DNA of 39,313 nt from Metabacillus rhizolycopersici (GCF_020075705.1 NZ_JAIQUM010000050.1:1-39313); one strand, 5' to 3'. Positions 22,636-31,835 are shown, counted from the stretch's first letter. Translations and numbers: made by a program. The notes: a model not told the origin generated them from the letters alone.

Positions 22636-22881
22636 ATGGCAAAACAAAATCAACCAAACCGAGACGATCGTTCAGACAACGTGGAAAGGCTTCAAAGTAT
22701 GGTGCAAAACACGATTGAAAACATTGAAGAAGCCCAAGACACACTTCAATTTGCTTCTTCAGAAGAACGTGAGCGAATTGAAGCTAAAAATCTCCGTCGT
22801 GAGGAAAGCATCAATGCGATGCGCGAAGAAATTAAAGATGAAGCACAAGCACGTGAAAATGGATATCGTAGCGACGAATAA
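22636..22881 (+). CDS. tlp: Small acid-soluble spore protein Tlp
   Basis: The 81-residue acidic and Gln/Glu-rich helical protein begins MAKQNQPNRDDRSDNVERLQ and has NTIENIEEAQDTL near 28 and NLRREESINAMREEIKDEA near 53. These stretches match the Tlp family (thioredoxin-like protein by name, not by fold) of spore proteins. AAAGGAAGG lies before the ATG. A perfect 19-bp hairpin begins inside the stop codon. It is conserved downstream of sspN and is expected to be made in the forespore. Confidence 0.95.
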   Translation: MAKQNQPNRDDRSDNVERLQSMVQNTIENIEEAQDTLQFASSEERERIEAKNLRREESINAMREEIKDEAQARENGYRSDE

Positions 22882-22920
22882 ATGAAATAAACCAGGCATG
22901 TTGCCTGGTTTATTTCATTT
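22880..22920 (+). terminator. Terminator of tlp, 19-bp perfect stem
   Basis: The arms 22880-22898 and 22902-22920 are exact reverse complements with a 3-nt loop, and the core is AAACCAGGCA/TGCCTGGTTT. The last arm is T-rich. Confidence 0.9.
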
Positions 22921-23128
22921 ATCCCATTCCCTTTATGGGATATAACCCGTACTTCAAGTTTCAAGGGGAACAAAGTAGATAGAACTGCTAGTAAAAAGCT
23001 AAGGCAAGTCTCTGTTTATCATTACATACCTAGTTATGAATCCTATTTCATGCAATCGTAAAACCTTCTATGATAATATAAGAAGAAGTTGTACAATGCT
23101 TAAAAGTTGGCAGCAAGGAGAGAAGAAC

Positions 23129-23545
23129 ATGCTCGTATCAAAGTCAGAAATAGAAGTTAGGTATGCAGAAACAGATCAGATGGGCATCGTTTACCATGCA
23201 AATTATTTAATCTGGATGGAAGTAGGCAGAACAAAATTAATTCAAGATCTTGGATTTTCATATGCAGAATTGGAATCGGAAGGGATTCTTTCCCCTGTAA
23301 TTGATCTTGAGATTGCTTACAAAAAGCCGTTACGATATGGTGAGACAGCTACGGTCCATACGTGGATTGAAGAATATAATGGGATGAGGATTGTGTATGG
23401 TTATGAAATTTTTACACCATCTGGGGAAGTCGCTATACAAGCCAAATCAAGTCATGTATGTGTTCAAAAAGATACATTTAAACCGATAAAATTTCGCAAA
23501 CTCTATCCAGTTTGGCATGAAGCATATGAAAAGGCAAAGAAATAA
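23129..23545 (+). CDS. yneP: Acyl-CoA thioesterase, 4HBT/YbgC type (YneP)
   Basis: A 138-residue hot-dog-fold thioesterase. VRYAETDQMGIVYHANYLIWME near residues 10-31 holds the catalytic Asp and the YHANY motif of the 4HBT/YbgC group, which hydrolyse short acyl-CoA thioesters. The ATG at 23129 has AAGGAG 8 nt upstream; the in-frame ATG at 23036 adds 31 unrelated residues without an SD. yneQ follows with no gap, so the two are co-transcribed, as in B. subtilis. The natural substrate is not known. Confidence 0.92.
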   Translation: MLVSKSEIEVRYAETDQMGIVYHANYLIWMEVGRTKLIQDLGFSYAELESEGILSPVIDLEIAYKKPLRYGETATVHTWIEEYNGMRIVYGYEIFTPSGEVAIQAKSSHVCVQKDTFKPIKFRKLYPVWHEAYEKAKK

Positions 23546-23860
23546 ATGGCATTTGGAATTTCACGCCAAGAGTTAGTCAAATGGAAGAAAGATGTATCAA
23601 GTGGGGAAATCTCGTTTTTAACACATTTCTGGATAGATGATCGTTTTCCTACCTCACATAGTGTGACAAAGGTTGGCTGCAATAACATTGAAAAATTAGC
23701 GAATTGGGGAGCTCAATTCGGTTTGAAAAAGGAATGGATAGACTTTAATGAGCAATATCCACATTTTGATTTGTTAGGTGATACACAGCTAAAGATCCTA
23801 ACACACTATGGTTTAGTTGACCATATTGATCGATTTAAACTACATAAAAAGAATGATTAG
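23546..23860 (+). CDS. yneQ: YneQ-like protein of unknown function
   Basis: A 104-residue cytoplasmic protein that starts immediately after the yneP stop (TAA-ATG). It contains FGISRQELVKWKKDVSSGEI, HFWIDDRFPTSHSVTKVGC and a terminal YGLVDHIDRFKL. The run of WIDDRFPxxxSVTKVGC resembles the conserved core of B. subtilis YneQ, and gene position supports orthology. No catalytic motif or function is known to me. SD-less coupling to yneP is implied by the zero spacing. Confidence 0.85.
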   Translation: MAFGISRQELVKWKKDVSSGEISFLTHFWIDDRFPTSHSVTKVGCNNIEKLANWGAQFGLKKEWIDFNEQYPHFDLLGDTQLKILTHYGLVDHIDRFKLHKKND

Positions 23861-23864
23861 TAAG

Positions 23865-23910
23865 AAAAAAGGTCGGAATCAATGTACAAGATAGTGATTC
23901 GACCTTTTTT
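23865..23910. terminator. Bidirectional terminator between yneQ and yneR
   Basis: AAAAAAGGTCGGAATCA pairs with TGATTCGACCTTTTTT (one bulged G), with a T run on both strands. The two convergent genes share it. Confidence 0.9.
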
Positions 23911-23979
23911 ATTTATGTATGAAAATTATGGCACACTAGGATCTACCTGAATTGGAGTGTAGACAACTCTTTATCCATC

Positions 23980-24270
23980 CTATTTGACATAGTGGAAGAT
24001 TGGTTCATCTCCGTCTTCATCAAGTTCAACAGTGAGATTATTGTCCTCAAAGTACCATAAATCACGATTCTCAACAAAAAAAGTAATGCCATTACTTTCT
24101 GCACTAGAACCAATGTCTTCAGGTTGTTGCTTAGCGACACCAAGGGAAAAACCTTTTTGGATATTACTACAACCACCATAGCGAACAAAAAATTGGATTG
24201 TATCACCTTTTTCAAGTTGAAGTTCATTTATATACCAGTTTGCTGCTTTATCGTCCACGATTATTTCCAT
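23980..24270 (-). CDS. yneR: HesB/IscA-like protein (YneR)
   Basis: A 96-residue protein with the HesB-like beta fold. MEIIVDDKAANWYINELQLE leads to IQFFVRYGGCSNIQKGFSLGVA near residue 30 and a DLWYFEDNNLTVELDEDG end. Only the first of the three Cys of Fe-S scaffold IscA proteins (RYGGCS) is kept, and the C-terminal CGCG is missing, as in B. subtilis YneR. Iron-sulfur scaffold function is therefore doubtful. The ATG at 24270 has AAGGAG 8 nt upstream; a GTG 9 nt earlier lies at the SD. It is convergent with yneQ, as in B. subtilis. Confidence 0.88.
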   Translation of the reverse strand: MEIIVDDKAANWYINELQLEKGDTIQFFVRYGGCSNIQKGFSLGVAKQQPEDIGSSAESNGITFFVENRDLWYFEDNNLTVELDEDGDEPIFHYVK

Positions 24271-24414
24271 ATCTACCACTCCTTTTTGTTAAGTGAAAAA
24301 TCCAAGTATTAAGCTTTTTCCTAAGAAAAGTAAAATTAATAGTTGGTTTCATTTCATTATAATATAGAACCATCAAATGAACCATTCATGTGTTTTGAGA
24401 TCGTGAAAAGCATG

Positions 24415-24453
24415 TCTAAAAAGTAAAAACCACTATAAAAGTGATTTTTACTT
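24415..24453 (-). terminator. Terminator of plsY
   Basis: AAGTAAAAACCACT (24421-24434) pairs with AGTGATTTTTACTT (24440-24453), overlapping the plsY stop. On the minus strand T residues follow. Confidence 0.75.
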
Positions 24454-25036
24454 ACAGCCATTTAACTTTTGGTTCTGTTTTGTTCAGAATTCGTTTAATG
24501 TTGGCACGATGGCGATACACAATAAAGATAGTAATGAGGGTGATGATAATAATTAACGGGATATCTTTTGTAAACAAACTATAGATAATCCCATAAACGC
24601 CTGCTAACATCGAAGATAATGATACATATTTGGAAATGTAGAGAACAATGAAAAAGAATACCAATATGGTTAAGAACATAACTGGAGTATAACAAAGTAA
24701 AATTCCGCCAGATGTTGCTACCGCTTTTCCACCTTTAAATTTCGCGAAAATTGGGTATGTATGGCCGATGATGGCAAAGATACCTACTAATAGCGGATGT
24801 AAATCCTGTATGTTAAACAGAAATGGTAAGGATGCAGCAAGTGTCCCTTTTAGGATATCTGATATCGTTACAATTAGCCCTGCTTTCACACCAAGAGTTC
24901 GGAAGGTGTTCGTACCACCTAAATTCCCACTTCCATGCTCCCGAATATCAATTCCATAACCTACTTTTCCAACGATTAGTCCTGATGGAATAGATCCAAG
25001 TAAATAAGCTAAAATAAATATAATGGCTTCAATCAT
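24452..25036 (-). CDS. plsY: Glycerol-3-phosphate acyltransferase PlsY
   Basis: PlsY transfers an acyl group from acyl-phosphate to glycerol 3-phosphate, the first step of phospholipid synthesis, in the cell membrane. The 194-residue product has five or six membrane segments. The three family motifs are present: GSIPSGL near 14, [10 protein letters not shown] near 34 and [13 protein letters not shown] near 98. Length and ends are normal. It is B. subtilis yneS. It lies divergent from yneT with about 295 nt between, in which no further gene was seen. Confidence 0.96.
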   Translation of the reverse strand: MIEAIIFILAYLLGSIPSGLIVGKVGYGIDIREHGSGNLGGTNTFRTLGVKAGLIVTISDILKGTLAASLPFLFNIQDLHPLLVGIFAIIGHTYPIFAKFKGGKAVATSGGILLCYTPVMFLTILVFFFIVLYISKYVSLSSMLAGVYGIIYSLFTKDIPLIIIITLITIFIVYRHRANIKRILNKTEPKVKWL

Positions 25037-25331
25037 TTAAGTGCTCCTTTGTATAATCTGTTTCTATTCTATCACGAACGGATAGAAAAACACTATGCTA
25101 GAATGAAAAACATAAAAAGAACGTATTAGGCAAACCACAATTATCTAACGTCCACGTTTTAAAAAAAGAACTTGGTGTTTAAAAGTCAAACGTAAACACT
25201 TAGTAGAAATGATGAGCTTCGGTCTAGTAATGGTAAGGAATAAATTGACCTTATAATGGCGATTTATCGTGCTAATAAATTGTATATATAAGCCGGTCTT
25301 GCTATGATAAAGAAAAAAGGAGTGGATGATA

Positions 25332-25745
25332 ATGGCGATCGAGTACCCAACAAGACAAGAAACTGGAGATATTTTAAAAAACAGTAAAACGATTGCAGTT
25401 GTAGGTTTATCAAATAACCCAGAACGTACATCATACATGGTAAGTAAAGCGATGCAGGACGCAGGTTATGATATTATCCCAGTAAATCCTACAATTGACG
25501 AAGTTTTTGGTAAGAAAGCAGTAGCTTCTTTAAAGGATATAGAAGGACATGTTGACATTGTCAATGTATTCCGCCGTTCTGAGCAATTACTTGACGTTGC
25601 AAAGGAATTTTTAGAAATTGATGCCGATGTATTCTGGTCTCAGTTAGGACTTGAGAACGAAGAAGCCTATGATTTGTTAAAAAAGAATAATAAAACGATT
25701 GTCATGAATCGTTGCATCAAGGTTGAGCATGCGTTGACAAAATAA
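25332..25745 (+). CDS. yneT: CoA-binding-domain protein (YneT)
   Basis: A 137-residue single-domain Rossmann protein of the CoA-binding/succinyl-CoA synthetase-like type. IAVVGLSNNPERTSYMVSKAMQ near 18 is the nucleotide-binding loop, YDIIPVNPTIDEVFGKK follows, and NRCIKVEH closes the protein. The ATG at 25332 is 9 nt after GGAG, preferred over the ATG at 25326 (3 nt). It is conserved upstream of parE. The biological role is unknown; CoA binding is the family expectation. Confidence 0.93.
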   Translation: MAIEYPTRQETGDILKNSKTIAVVGLSNNPERTSYMVSKAMQDAGYDIIPVNPTIDEVFGKKAVASLKDIEGHVDIVNVFRRSEQLLDVAKEFLEIDADVFWSQLGLENEEAYDLLKKNNKTIVMNRCIKVEHALTK

Positions 25746-25763
25746 AAATAGTGGTGATAGTAG

Positions 25764-25795
25764 AAAAAAATCCTTGTTTAGACAAGGATTTTTTC
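25764..25795 (+). terminator. Terminator of yneT
   Basis: AAAAATCCTTG pairs with CAAGGATTTTT, followed by TC. It separates yneT from parE. Confidence 0.9.
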
Positions 25796-25863
25796 TTTAT
25801 TACTTGAATATGCTTTGCTAAACGCAAATTACCATATACAATAAAGCATGGATATTACGTTAT

Positions 25864-25892
25864 TTGCACTATACTATATAACAAATTATAGT
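25864..25892 (+). promoter_or_regulatory. parE-parC promoter
   Basis: TTGCAC (25864-25869), 17-bp spacer, TATAGT (25887-25892) is a good sigma-A promoter. CACTATA and TATAGTG at its ends also form an inverted repeat. The transcript would have an untranslated leader of about 115 nt. Confidence 0.7.
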
Positions 25893-26014
25893 GAAAATGA
25901 ATGCCCACTTTAAAAGAGAGGGTTGTCGAGACGTAAATTTTTGTATAAAATACTAAAACATGCGTTCTATTTAGAAAGATGATTTAGTGTGTGTCACTGA
26001 AAGGGGTTAGTCGT

Positions 26015-27982
26015 TTGGTTAAGGAGCAACAATTTGATTATAATGATGATGCCATACAGGTACTTGAAGGACTAGAAGCAGTTCGTAAACGTCCTGGTAT
26101 GTATATTGGAAGCACGGATAGTAGAGGCTTACATCATCTTGTATACGAGATCGTCGATAACTCCGTTGACGAGGCTTTAGCTGGATATGGAGATCAAATA
26201 ATTGTAACAATACATAAAGACAATAGTATTTCTGTTCAAGATAAAGGGCGGGGTATGCCAACAGGGATGCATAAGTTAGGGAAGCCAACACCCGAGGTTA
26301 TTTTGACTGTCCTTCATGCTGGAGGAAAATTTGGTCAAGGTGGCTATAAAACAAGTGGTGGACTGCATGGCGTTGGTGCATCCGTTGTTAATGCATTATC
26401 AGAATGGCTAGTTGTAACTATTCAACGTGAGGGCTTTACTTATGTTCAACGTTTTGAAAATGGTGGTAAGCCTGTAACAACCCTTGAAAAAAAGGGGAAA
26501 ACGACGAAATCTGGTACGACCATACATTTTAAACCAGATCCATCGATATTTAGTGCAACAACTTACAATTTTGAAACGTTAAGTGAACGCTTGCGTGAGT
26601 CAGCATTTTTGCTAAAAGGATTTAAAATTGAACTGATTGATGAACGGAATGATTTGAACGAAGTATATCATTATGAGACAGGGATAGAAGCATTTGTCTC
26701 ATATTTAAATGAAGAAAAGGATACACTCCACCCTGTCGTTTCGTTTGAGGGAGCGCAAAATGGAATTGAAATTGATTTTGCTTTCCAATTCAATGATGGC
26801 TACTCTGAAAACATCTTGTCTTTCGTCAACAATGTCCGAACAAAAGACGGAGGAACGCATGAAGCTGGTGCCAAAACAGCTATGACAAGAGCTTTTAATG
26901 AATATGCTAGAAAAACAGGGTTGTTAAAAGAAAAGGATAAAAACCTAGAAGGTTCCGATATACGTGAAGGGCTTGCGACAATTATCTCTGCGCGTATTCC
27001 TGAAGAGCTGCTTCAATTTGAAGGGCAAACGAAAGGGAAGCTTGGAACTAGTGAGGCAAGATCTGCTGTTGATGCGATCGTAACTGAGCATTTATCTTAT
27101 TTTTTAGAGGAAAACCCTGATGTTGGGTCTCTACTTGTTAGAAAGTCAATAAAAGCATTCCAAGCAAGAGAAGCGGCACGTAAAGCACGCGAGGAAGCAA
27201 GAAGTGGAAAGAAACGGAAACGTTCGGAAACGTCATTAAGTGGTAAGCTTACACCTGCCCAATCCCGTAATCCATTAAAAAATGAATTATACCTTGTGGA
27301 GGGTGACTCTGCAGGTGGTTCAGCGAAGCAAGGTCGTGACCGTCGCTTTCAGGCGGTGTTGCCGCTAAGAGGGAAAGTTATTAATACTGAGAAGGCAAAG
27401 CTTGCTGACATCTTTAAGAATGAAGAAATCAATACGATTATCCATGCAGTCGGTGCCGGTGTAGGTGCAGAGTTTTTAATTGAAGATATCAATTATGACA
27501 AAGTGATTATTATGACCGATGCTGATACAGATGGTGCACATATTCAAGTACTGCTCTTAACGTTCTTTTATCGTTATATGAAACCGCTCATTGAAAATGG
27601 GAAGGTATTTATCGCGCTACCACCTCTGTACAAAGTGAGTAAAGGAACTGGCAAGAAGGAAGTTATTGAATATGCATGGTCGGATGAAGAGTTGGATGGT
27701 GCAATCTCCAAAGTTGGCAGAGGCTATATGATTCAACGTTACAAAGGATTAGGTGAAATGAACGCAGATCAGTTATGGGATACGACGATGAATCCTGAAA
27801 CTAGAACGCTTATTCGTGTGAAAATTGATGATGCCGCACGTGCAGAGCGTCGTGTAACAACACTGATGGGTGATAAAGTTGAGCCCCGTCGTAAATGGAT
27901 TGAAAATAACGTTGCATTCGGTCTTGATGAAGAAACAAATATATTAGAAAACGAACACTTATCGGTCGTAGAGGAGGTATAA
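26015..27982 (+). CDS. parE: DNA topoisomerase IV subunit B
   Basis: ParE is the ATPase subunit of topoisomerase IV, which decatenates daughter chromosomes. The 655-residue product has the GHKL ATPase motifs EIVDNSVDEALAG (near 45), DKGRGMPTG (near 75) and HGVGASVVNALSEW (near 115), and the TOPRIM motifs EGDSAGGSAKQGRDR (near 428) and DADTDGAHI (near 506). The TTG at 26015 has AAAGGGG 8 nt upstream and gives a protein of B. subtilis length; a GTG at 25991 has no SD. parC starts 3 nt after the stop, so they are one operon. Both subunits look intact. Confidence 0.97.
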   Translation: MVKEQQFDYNDDAIQVLEGLEAVRKRPGMYIGSTDSRGLHHLVYEIVDNSVDEALAGYGDQIIVTIHKDNSISVQDKGRGMPTGMHKLGKPTPEVILTVLHAGGKFGQGGYKTSGGLHGVGASVVNALSEWLVVTIQREGFTYVQRFENGGKPVTTLEKKGKTTKSGTTIHFKPDPSIFSATTYNFETLSERLRESAFLLKGFKIELIDERNDLNEVYHYETGIEAFVSYLNEEKDTLHPVVSFEGAQNGIEIDFAFQFNDGYSENILSFVNNVRTKDGGTHEAGAKTAMTRAFNEYARKTGLLKEKDKNLEGSDIREGLATIISARIPEELLQFEGQTKGKLGTSEARSAVDAIVTEHLSYFLEENPDVGSLLVRKSIKAFQAREAARKAREEARSGKKRKRSETSLSGKLTPAQSRNPLKNELYLVEGDSAGGSAKQGRDRRFQAVLPLRGKVINTEKAKLADIFKNEEINTIIHAVGAGVGAEFLIEDINYDKVIIMTDADTDGAHIQVLLLTFFYRYMKPLIENGKVFIALPPLYKVSKGTGKKEVIEYAWSDEELDGAISKVGRGYMIQRYKGLGEMNADQLWDTTMNPETRTLIRVKIDDAARAERRVTTLMGDKVEPRRKWIENNVAFGLDEETNILENEHLSVVEEV

Positions 27983-27985
27983 ATT

Positions 27986-30433
27986 ATGGCAGATTCAGTA
28001 GAAATATTTCGTGATTTACCTCTTGAGGATGTACTAGGGGACCGTTTTGGACGTTATAGTAAGTACATTATTCAAGATCGTGCGCTTCCAGATGCACGCG
28101 ACGGCTTAAAGCCTGTACAACGACGAATTTTATATGCGATGCATGTAGACGGTAATACAAATGATAAAAATTATCGTAAGGCTGCTAAAACAGTTGGGAA
28201 TGTTATTGGTAACTACCATCCACATGGTGATTCATCAGTTTACGAAGCAATGGTTCGTATGAGTCAGGATTGGAAAGTACGTAATCTTCAAATTCAAATG
28301 CATGGAAATAACGGTAGTATTGACGGTGATCCACCAGCTGCAATGCGTTATACAGAAGCAAGACTTTCTGCTATTGCATCAGAATTGCTGCGTGATATTG
28401 AGAAGGAAACAGTTGAATTTGTTCCTAACTTTGATGACACGAGTATGGAACCACTAGTACTTCCCGCTATGTTTCCAAATCTTTTAGTTAACGGTTCGAC
28501 AGGAATTTCTGCAGGTTATGCAACAGAAATTCCCCCACATCATTTGGGTGAGGTCATTGATGCCGTCATTAAGCGAATGGACAAACCAAATTGTTCAGTA
28601 GAGGAATTAATGACTGTTATAAAAGGGCCAGATTTCCCGACTGGTGGGATCATTCAAGGCATAGACGGTATTAAAAAGGCCTATGAAACCGGAAAAGGGA
28701 AGATTATCATTCGTGGGAAAGCGAATATTGAAGAAATTCGTGGTGGAAAACAGCAAATTGTCATTACAGAAATTCCATTTGAAGTGAACAAGGCCAATCT
28801 TGTGAAACGAATGGATGAATTTCGGATTGAACGTAAGGTAGAAGGTATTGCAGAAGTACGTGATGAAACCGACCGAACAGGTTTACGAATAGTCATTGAG
28901 CTTAAAAAGGAAGCAAATGCTGAAGGGGTTTTATACTATTTGTACAAAAATAGTGACCTTCAAGTTACATATAATTTTAATATGGTTGCAATTTATAATC
29001 GTAGACCTGTGCAAATGACCTTACCTTTATTACTAGATGCTTACATAGGACATCAAAAAGAAGTCATTTCAAATCGTTCAAAATATGAACTTCGCAAAGC
29101 ACAAGAGCGTCAACACATTGTTGAAGGATTAATAAAGGCATTATCGATATTAGATGAAGTAATCGCAACAATTCGTGCTTCTAAAGACAAACGCGATGCG
29201 AAAGATAATTTAATTCAAAAGTTTCAATTTACGGAACAACAGGCTGAAGCGATTGTTTCATTGCAGCTTTACCGTTTAACAAATACGGATATCACTGCCC
29301 TGACAAACGAATCCGAGGAGTTAGCAAAGAAAATCGAAGAACTGACAAGCATTTTAAATGATGAAAATGTTTTAGTGAAAGTCATCAAAAATGATTTAAG
29401 AAAAGTTAAAAAAACGTATGCTGATGAGCGCCGCTCTGTTATCGAAGCGGAAATAGAAGAAATTAAAATAAATCTCGAAGTGATGATTGCCTCTGAGGAT
29501 GTAATGGTTACCGTCACGAAAGATGGATATGTAAAACGCACAAGTCTCAGATCTTATGCTGCATCGAACGGACAGGACTTCGGTATGAAAGATAGCGACA
29601 GGTTATTATCTCAATTGGAGATTAATACGACAGACGTCGTTTTACTCTTTACAAACAAAGGGAATTATTTATATTGTCCAGTTCATGAATTACCTGATAT
29701 CAGGTGGAAGGATCTAGGACAACATATTGCAAACATCATCCCAATTGATCGAGATGAAGAAATTCTAAAGGCGATACCAGTAAAGAATTTTGAAGAAAAA
29801 CTCTATTTAACCTTCATCACAAAAACAGGGATGGTTAAAAAGACCGAGCTACAGCAATATAAAGCACAAAGGTATACAAAACCGCTAGTTGCCGTCAATC
29901 TAAAAGGTGATGATACACTAATTGATGTGCATGTAACAACTGGAGAAAATGATTTATTCTTAGTTACGAATTTAGGCTATGGGTTATGGTTTGAAGAAGA
30001 AGAAGTACCAATCGTTGGGCCAAGAGCAGCCGGAGTAAAAGGGATAAATCTAAAACCTGATGATTTTGTGGTAAGCGGGAAAGTAATCGAGCGAAATAAA
30101 AAAGCATTTATTGTTATTGCAACTCAAAGAGGCGCAGTAAAAAAAATGAATGTTGCTGATTTTGAAAAAACATCACGTGCTAAACGTGGTTTAGTTATGC
30201 TTAGAGAATTAAAAAGCAATCCACATCGAATTGTTGGAGCTGAAATTGTTCAAGAAAAAGGCGATTTTTATCTTGAGACTGTAAAAGGTGTAATTGAAAG
30301 TGTCAACATTTCATCCTTAAGACCAAATGACCGATATAGTAATGGATCCTTTGTCATTGATGAACAAGTTGCGGGAACTGTTACAAACGTATGGTTAACA
30401 CCGCTAGATGAGCCAAAAGAAAATGATTCATAA
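27986..30433 (+). CDS. parC: DNA topoisomerase IV subunit A
   Basis: ParC is the DNA-cleaving subunit. The 815-residue product has the winged-helix domain with catalytic Tyr122 in MRYTEARLS and the quinolone-determining region HPHGDSSVYEAM, with Ser83 and Glu87 as in drug-sensitive proteins. A coiled-coil linker and a C-terminal beta-pinwheel with GYVKRTSLRSY, GMVKKTELQQYK and GAVKKMNVADFE repeats follow. GGAGG in GAGGAGGTATAAATT lies before the ATG. It is coupled to parE. A hairpin terminator starts at the stop. No resistance substitution is seen at the two usual positions. Confidence 0.97.
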   Translation: MADSVEIFRDLPLEDVLGDRFGRYSKYIIQDRALPDARDGLKPVQRRILYAMHVDGNTNDKNYRKAAKTVGNVIGNYHPHGDSSVYEAMVRMSQDWKVRNLQIQMHGNNGSIDGDPPAAMRYTEARLSAIASELLRDIEKETVEFVPNFDDTSMEPLVLPAMFPNLLVNGSTGISAGYATEIPPHHLGEVIDAVIKRMDKPNCSVEELMTVIKGPDFPTGGIIQGIDGIKKAYETGKGKIIIRGKANIEEIRGGKQQIVITEIPFEVNKANLVKRMDEFRIERKVEGIAEVRDETDRTGLRIVIELKKEANAEGVLYYLYKNSDLQVTYNFNMVAIYNRRPVQMTLPLLLDAYIGHQKEVISNRSKYELRKAQERQHIVEGLIKALSILDEVIATIRASKDKRDAKDNLIQKFQFTEQQAEAIVSLQLYRLTNTDITALTNESEELAKKIEELTSILNDENVLVKVIKNDLRKVKKTYADERRSVIEAEIEEIKINLEVMIASEDVMVTVTKDGYVKRTSLRSYAASNGQDFGMKDSDRLLSQLEINTTDVVLLFTNKGNYLYCPVHELPDIRWKDLGQHIANIIPIDRDEEILKAIPVKNFEEKLYLTFITKTGMVKKTELQQYKAQRYTKPLVAVNLKGDDTLIDVHVTTGENDLFLVTNLGYGLWFEEEEVPIVGPRAAGVKGINLKPDDFVVSGKVIERNKKAFIVIATQRGAVKKMNVADFEKTSRAKRGLVMLRELKSNPHRIVGAEIVQEKGDFYLETVKGVIESVNISSLRPNDRYSNGSFVIDEQVAGTVTNVWLTPLDEPKENDS

Positions 30434-30434
30434 A

Positions 30435-30473
30435 AATAGAGCTGATCTCAATTGTGAGATCAGCTCTATTTCG
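30435..30473 (+). terminator. Terminator of parEC
   Basis: AATAGAGCTGATCTCA pairs perfectly with TGAGATCAGCTCTATT around ATTG, followed by TTCG. Confidence 0.9.
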
Positions 30474-30517
30474 TTCATTTCAATCAAGCTTTATTAGGCG
30501 AGATTGAATATTGATGA

Positions 30518-30637
30518 TTATTTCTTTTGAAAATAACTTGTGAAAGCGTGTATTATTTCTATTCCTTGAAAAGCGAATAGACTAAGCGCCGTAATGGAGA
30601 AAGCGACAACCGGTATCAATCTAATCCAAAACATCAT
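30518..30637 (-). CDS. 39-residue single-membrane-segment peptide
   Basis: The minus-strand frame MMFWIRLIPVVAFSITALSL and on to AFTSYFQKK starts at an ATG with AGGAGG 8 nt upstream. A single hydrophobic helix (residues 2-27) is followed by a short, basic tail. It is too short for ordinary ORF finding, but the SD is strong and the composition is typical of small membrane peptides of Bacilli. It lies 30 nt after the next upstream gene on the same strand (30668), so the two are probably co-transcribed. I do not recognise its family. Confidence 0.6.
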   Translation of the reverse strand: MMFWIRLIPVVAFSITALSLFAFQGIEIIHAFTSYFQKK

Positions 30638-30667
30638 TTATAAAACCTCCTATTTTATTATGTTAAT

Positions 30668-31018
30668 TTAGGGAGTAAATAAATGATTTCTAGAAAAGTA
30701 GGATGATTGATAATACACTGAGTAAAGGAAATGCTTTATCCTTCTTCTAGATTTACGAGAAGAGAAGATCAAGAGTGATGTGATTGTTAATACTAAAATC
30801 ACATAATCCTTGGCTTGAAAGCTATTAGGAAAATCAAGATGTTTTTGATCGTCTAGTTGTAGATTAGTAGTTACGAATGATGTTTCATTTTCAACAGCTA
30901 CCAATTTTCCATGATTAACAGGTTGGTGTAAGTGAACCATTGAAACAGGATGAATCCCTACACATACTACCAACAACGTCATAATCAATTTAGCTAGCAA
31001 GTGAAGTTTCAATGTCAT
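30668..31018 (-). CDS. Small membrane protein, unidentified
   Basis: A 116-residue protein with an N-terminal hydrophobic segment (LLAKLIMTLLVVCVGIHPVS), a His/Gln-containing external-looking loop (MVHLHQPVNHGK), and a second hydrophobic segment (DYVILVLTITSLLIF near residue 73). A basic, Tyr-rich C-terminus SRKSRRRIKHFLYSVYYQSS follows. The ATG at 31018 directly follows AGAGGTG; a GTG 3 nt earlier is also possible. It is upstream of the 39-residue peptide on the same strand. No family is recognised, and no function is assigned. Confidence 0.55.
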   Translation of the reverse strand: MTLKLHLLAKLIMTLLVVCVGIHPVSMVHLHQPVNHGKLVAVENETSFVTTNLQLDDQKHLDFPNSFQAKDYVILVLTITSLLIFSSRKSRRRIKHFLYSVYYQSSYFSRNHLFTP

Positions 31019-31126
31019 CACCTCTTTGCCATATAATAGTCATATCATAATCCTTTTTTACGCGTTTGAAAAGGATTTTATTTGTCTTATCATGTCTATT
31101 TTTGTAATTGAACGCAAAGTAGGACA

Positions 31127-31176
31127 AAAAAAACCACCAATCACATGAAATAATGCTCATGTGATTGGTGGTTTTT
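31127..31176 (-). terminator. Terminator of gbsR
   Basis: AAACCACCAATCACATG pairs perfectly with CATGTGATTGGTGGTTT, with A and T runs outside both arms. The right arm includes the last codons and stop of gbsR. Confidence 0.92.
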
Positions 31177-31699
31177 TGGGTACATAATCAAAAATTTCAT
31201 GTGATTCTAAAGTATCTACAAATCTATTTAGCCAATCATAGTAGTCTAATGCTTTATGAAGTTTATCGATATCACTTCTTATTTCACTTATCATTTCTTC
31301 TGAAATCTCTGGTGATTCCAGGAGTTGACCTAGCTCACGTAATGATTTTTCAATTACATTTACATTAGCTGCCACGCTGTTTCTCCATTTTATCGAAAAA
31401 AAATCAATAAACGTTTGATGCCAATCTTCCTCGGCGACATATAGATCCTTTCGATTTCCCTTTTTCCAAACTTTATCGACCATATTTAATTCCATTAGGA
31501 GTCTAACAGAAGTACTCATACTTGTTTTACTCATACCTAATTCATTTTTCATTTCATCTAATGTCATCGGTTGATTTTGAAAGTAAAGGAGTCCCCATAA
31601 TCTTCCTACTGATGGTGAAACACCATATAAATTCATATTTTGCGAAATTGAATCAATTACGCGTTCGCGAGTTTTCTCAAGTTCATCTTTACCTTGCAA
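31157..31699 (-). CDS. gbsR: GbsR-type repressor of betaine uptake genes
   Basis: GbsR proteins are MarR-like repressors that sense choline or betaine and control osmoprotectant uptake and synthesis. The 180-residue product has VSPSVGRLWGLLYFQNQPMTL near 27, the recognition helix ELGMSKTSMSTSVRLL near 54, and the WKKGNRKDLYVAEEDW motif near 78, matching B. subtilis GbsR and OpuCR. The TTG at 31699 follows GAAGGGG. It is divergent from the opuA operon with a 300-nt regulatory region between, so it likely represses that operon. Confidence 0.93.
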   Translation of the reverse strand: MQGKDELEKTRERVIDSISQNMNLYGVSPSVGRLWGLLYFQNQPMTLDEMKNELGMSKTSMSTSVRLLMELNMVDKVWKKGNRKDLYVAEEDWHQTFIDFFSIKWRNSVAANVNVIEKSLRELGQLLESPEISEEMISEIRSDIDKLHKALDYYDWLNRFVDTLESHEIFDYVPKKPPIT

Positions 31700-31817
31700 A
31701 CCCCTTCACATCCTATTAACAATAATATATACAGATTACATTTTTATAATTTATTTGTAAAGTCGATGAATTAGATAGGAAATGGGAGGAATTGTACGTA
31801 TATAACACGTAAAGTGC

Positions 31818-31835
31818 GTACAGTATTTTCTGTAC
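31818..31835. promoter_or_regulatory. Candidate GbsR operator, GTACAG-N6-CTGTAC
   Basis: A perfect 6+6+6 inverted repeat lies midway between the divergent gbsR and opuA genes. The wider interval 31700-32003 holds no gene. No clear promoter box was fixed beside it, so the operator role is inference. Confidence 0.5.
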
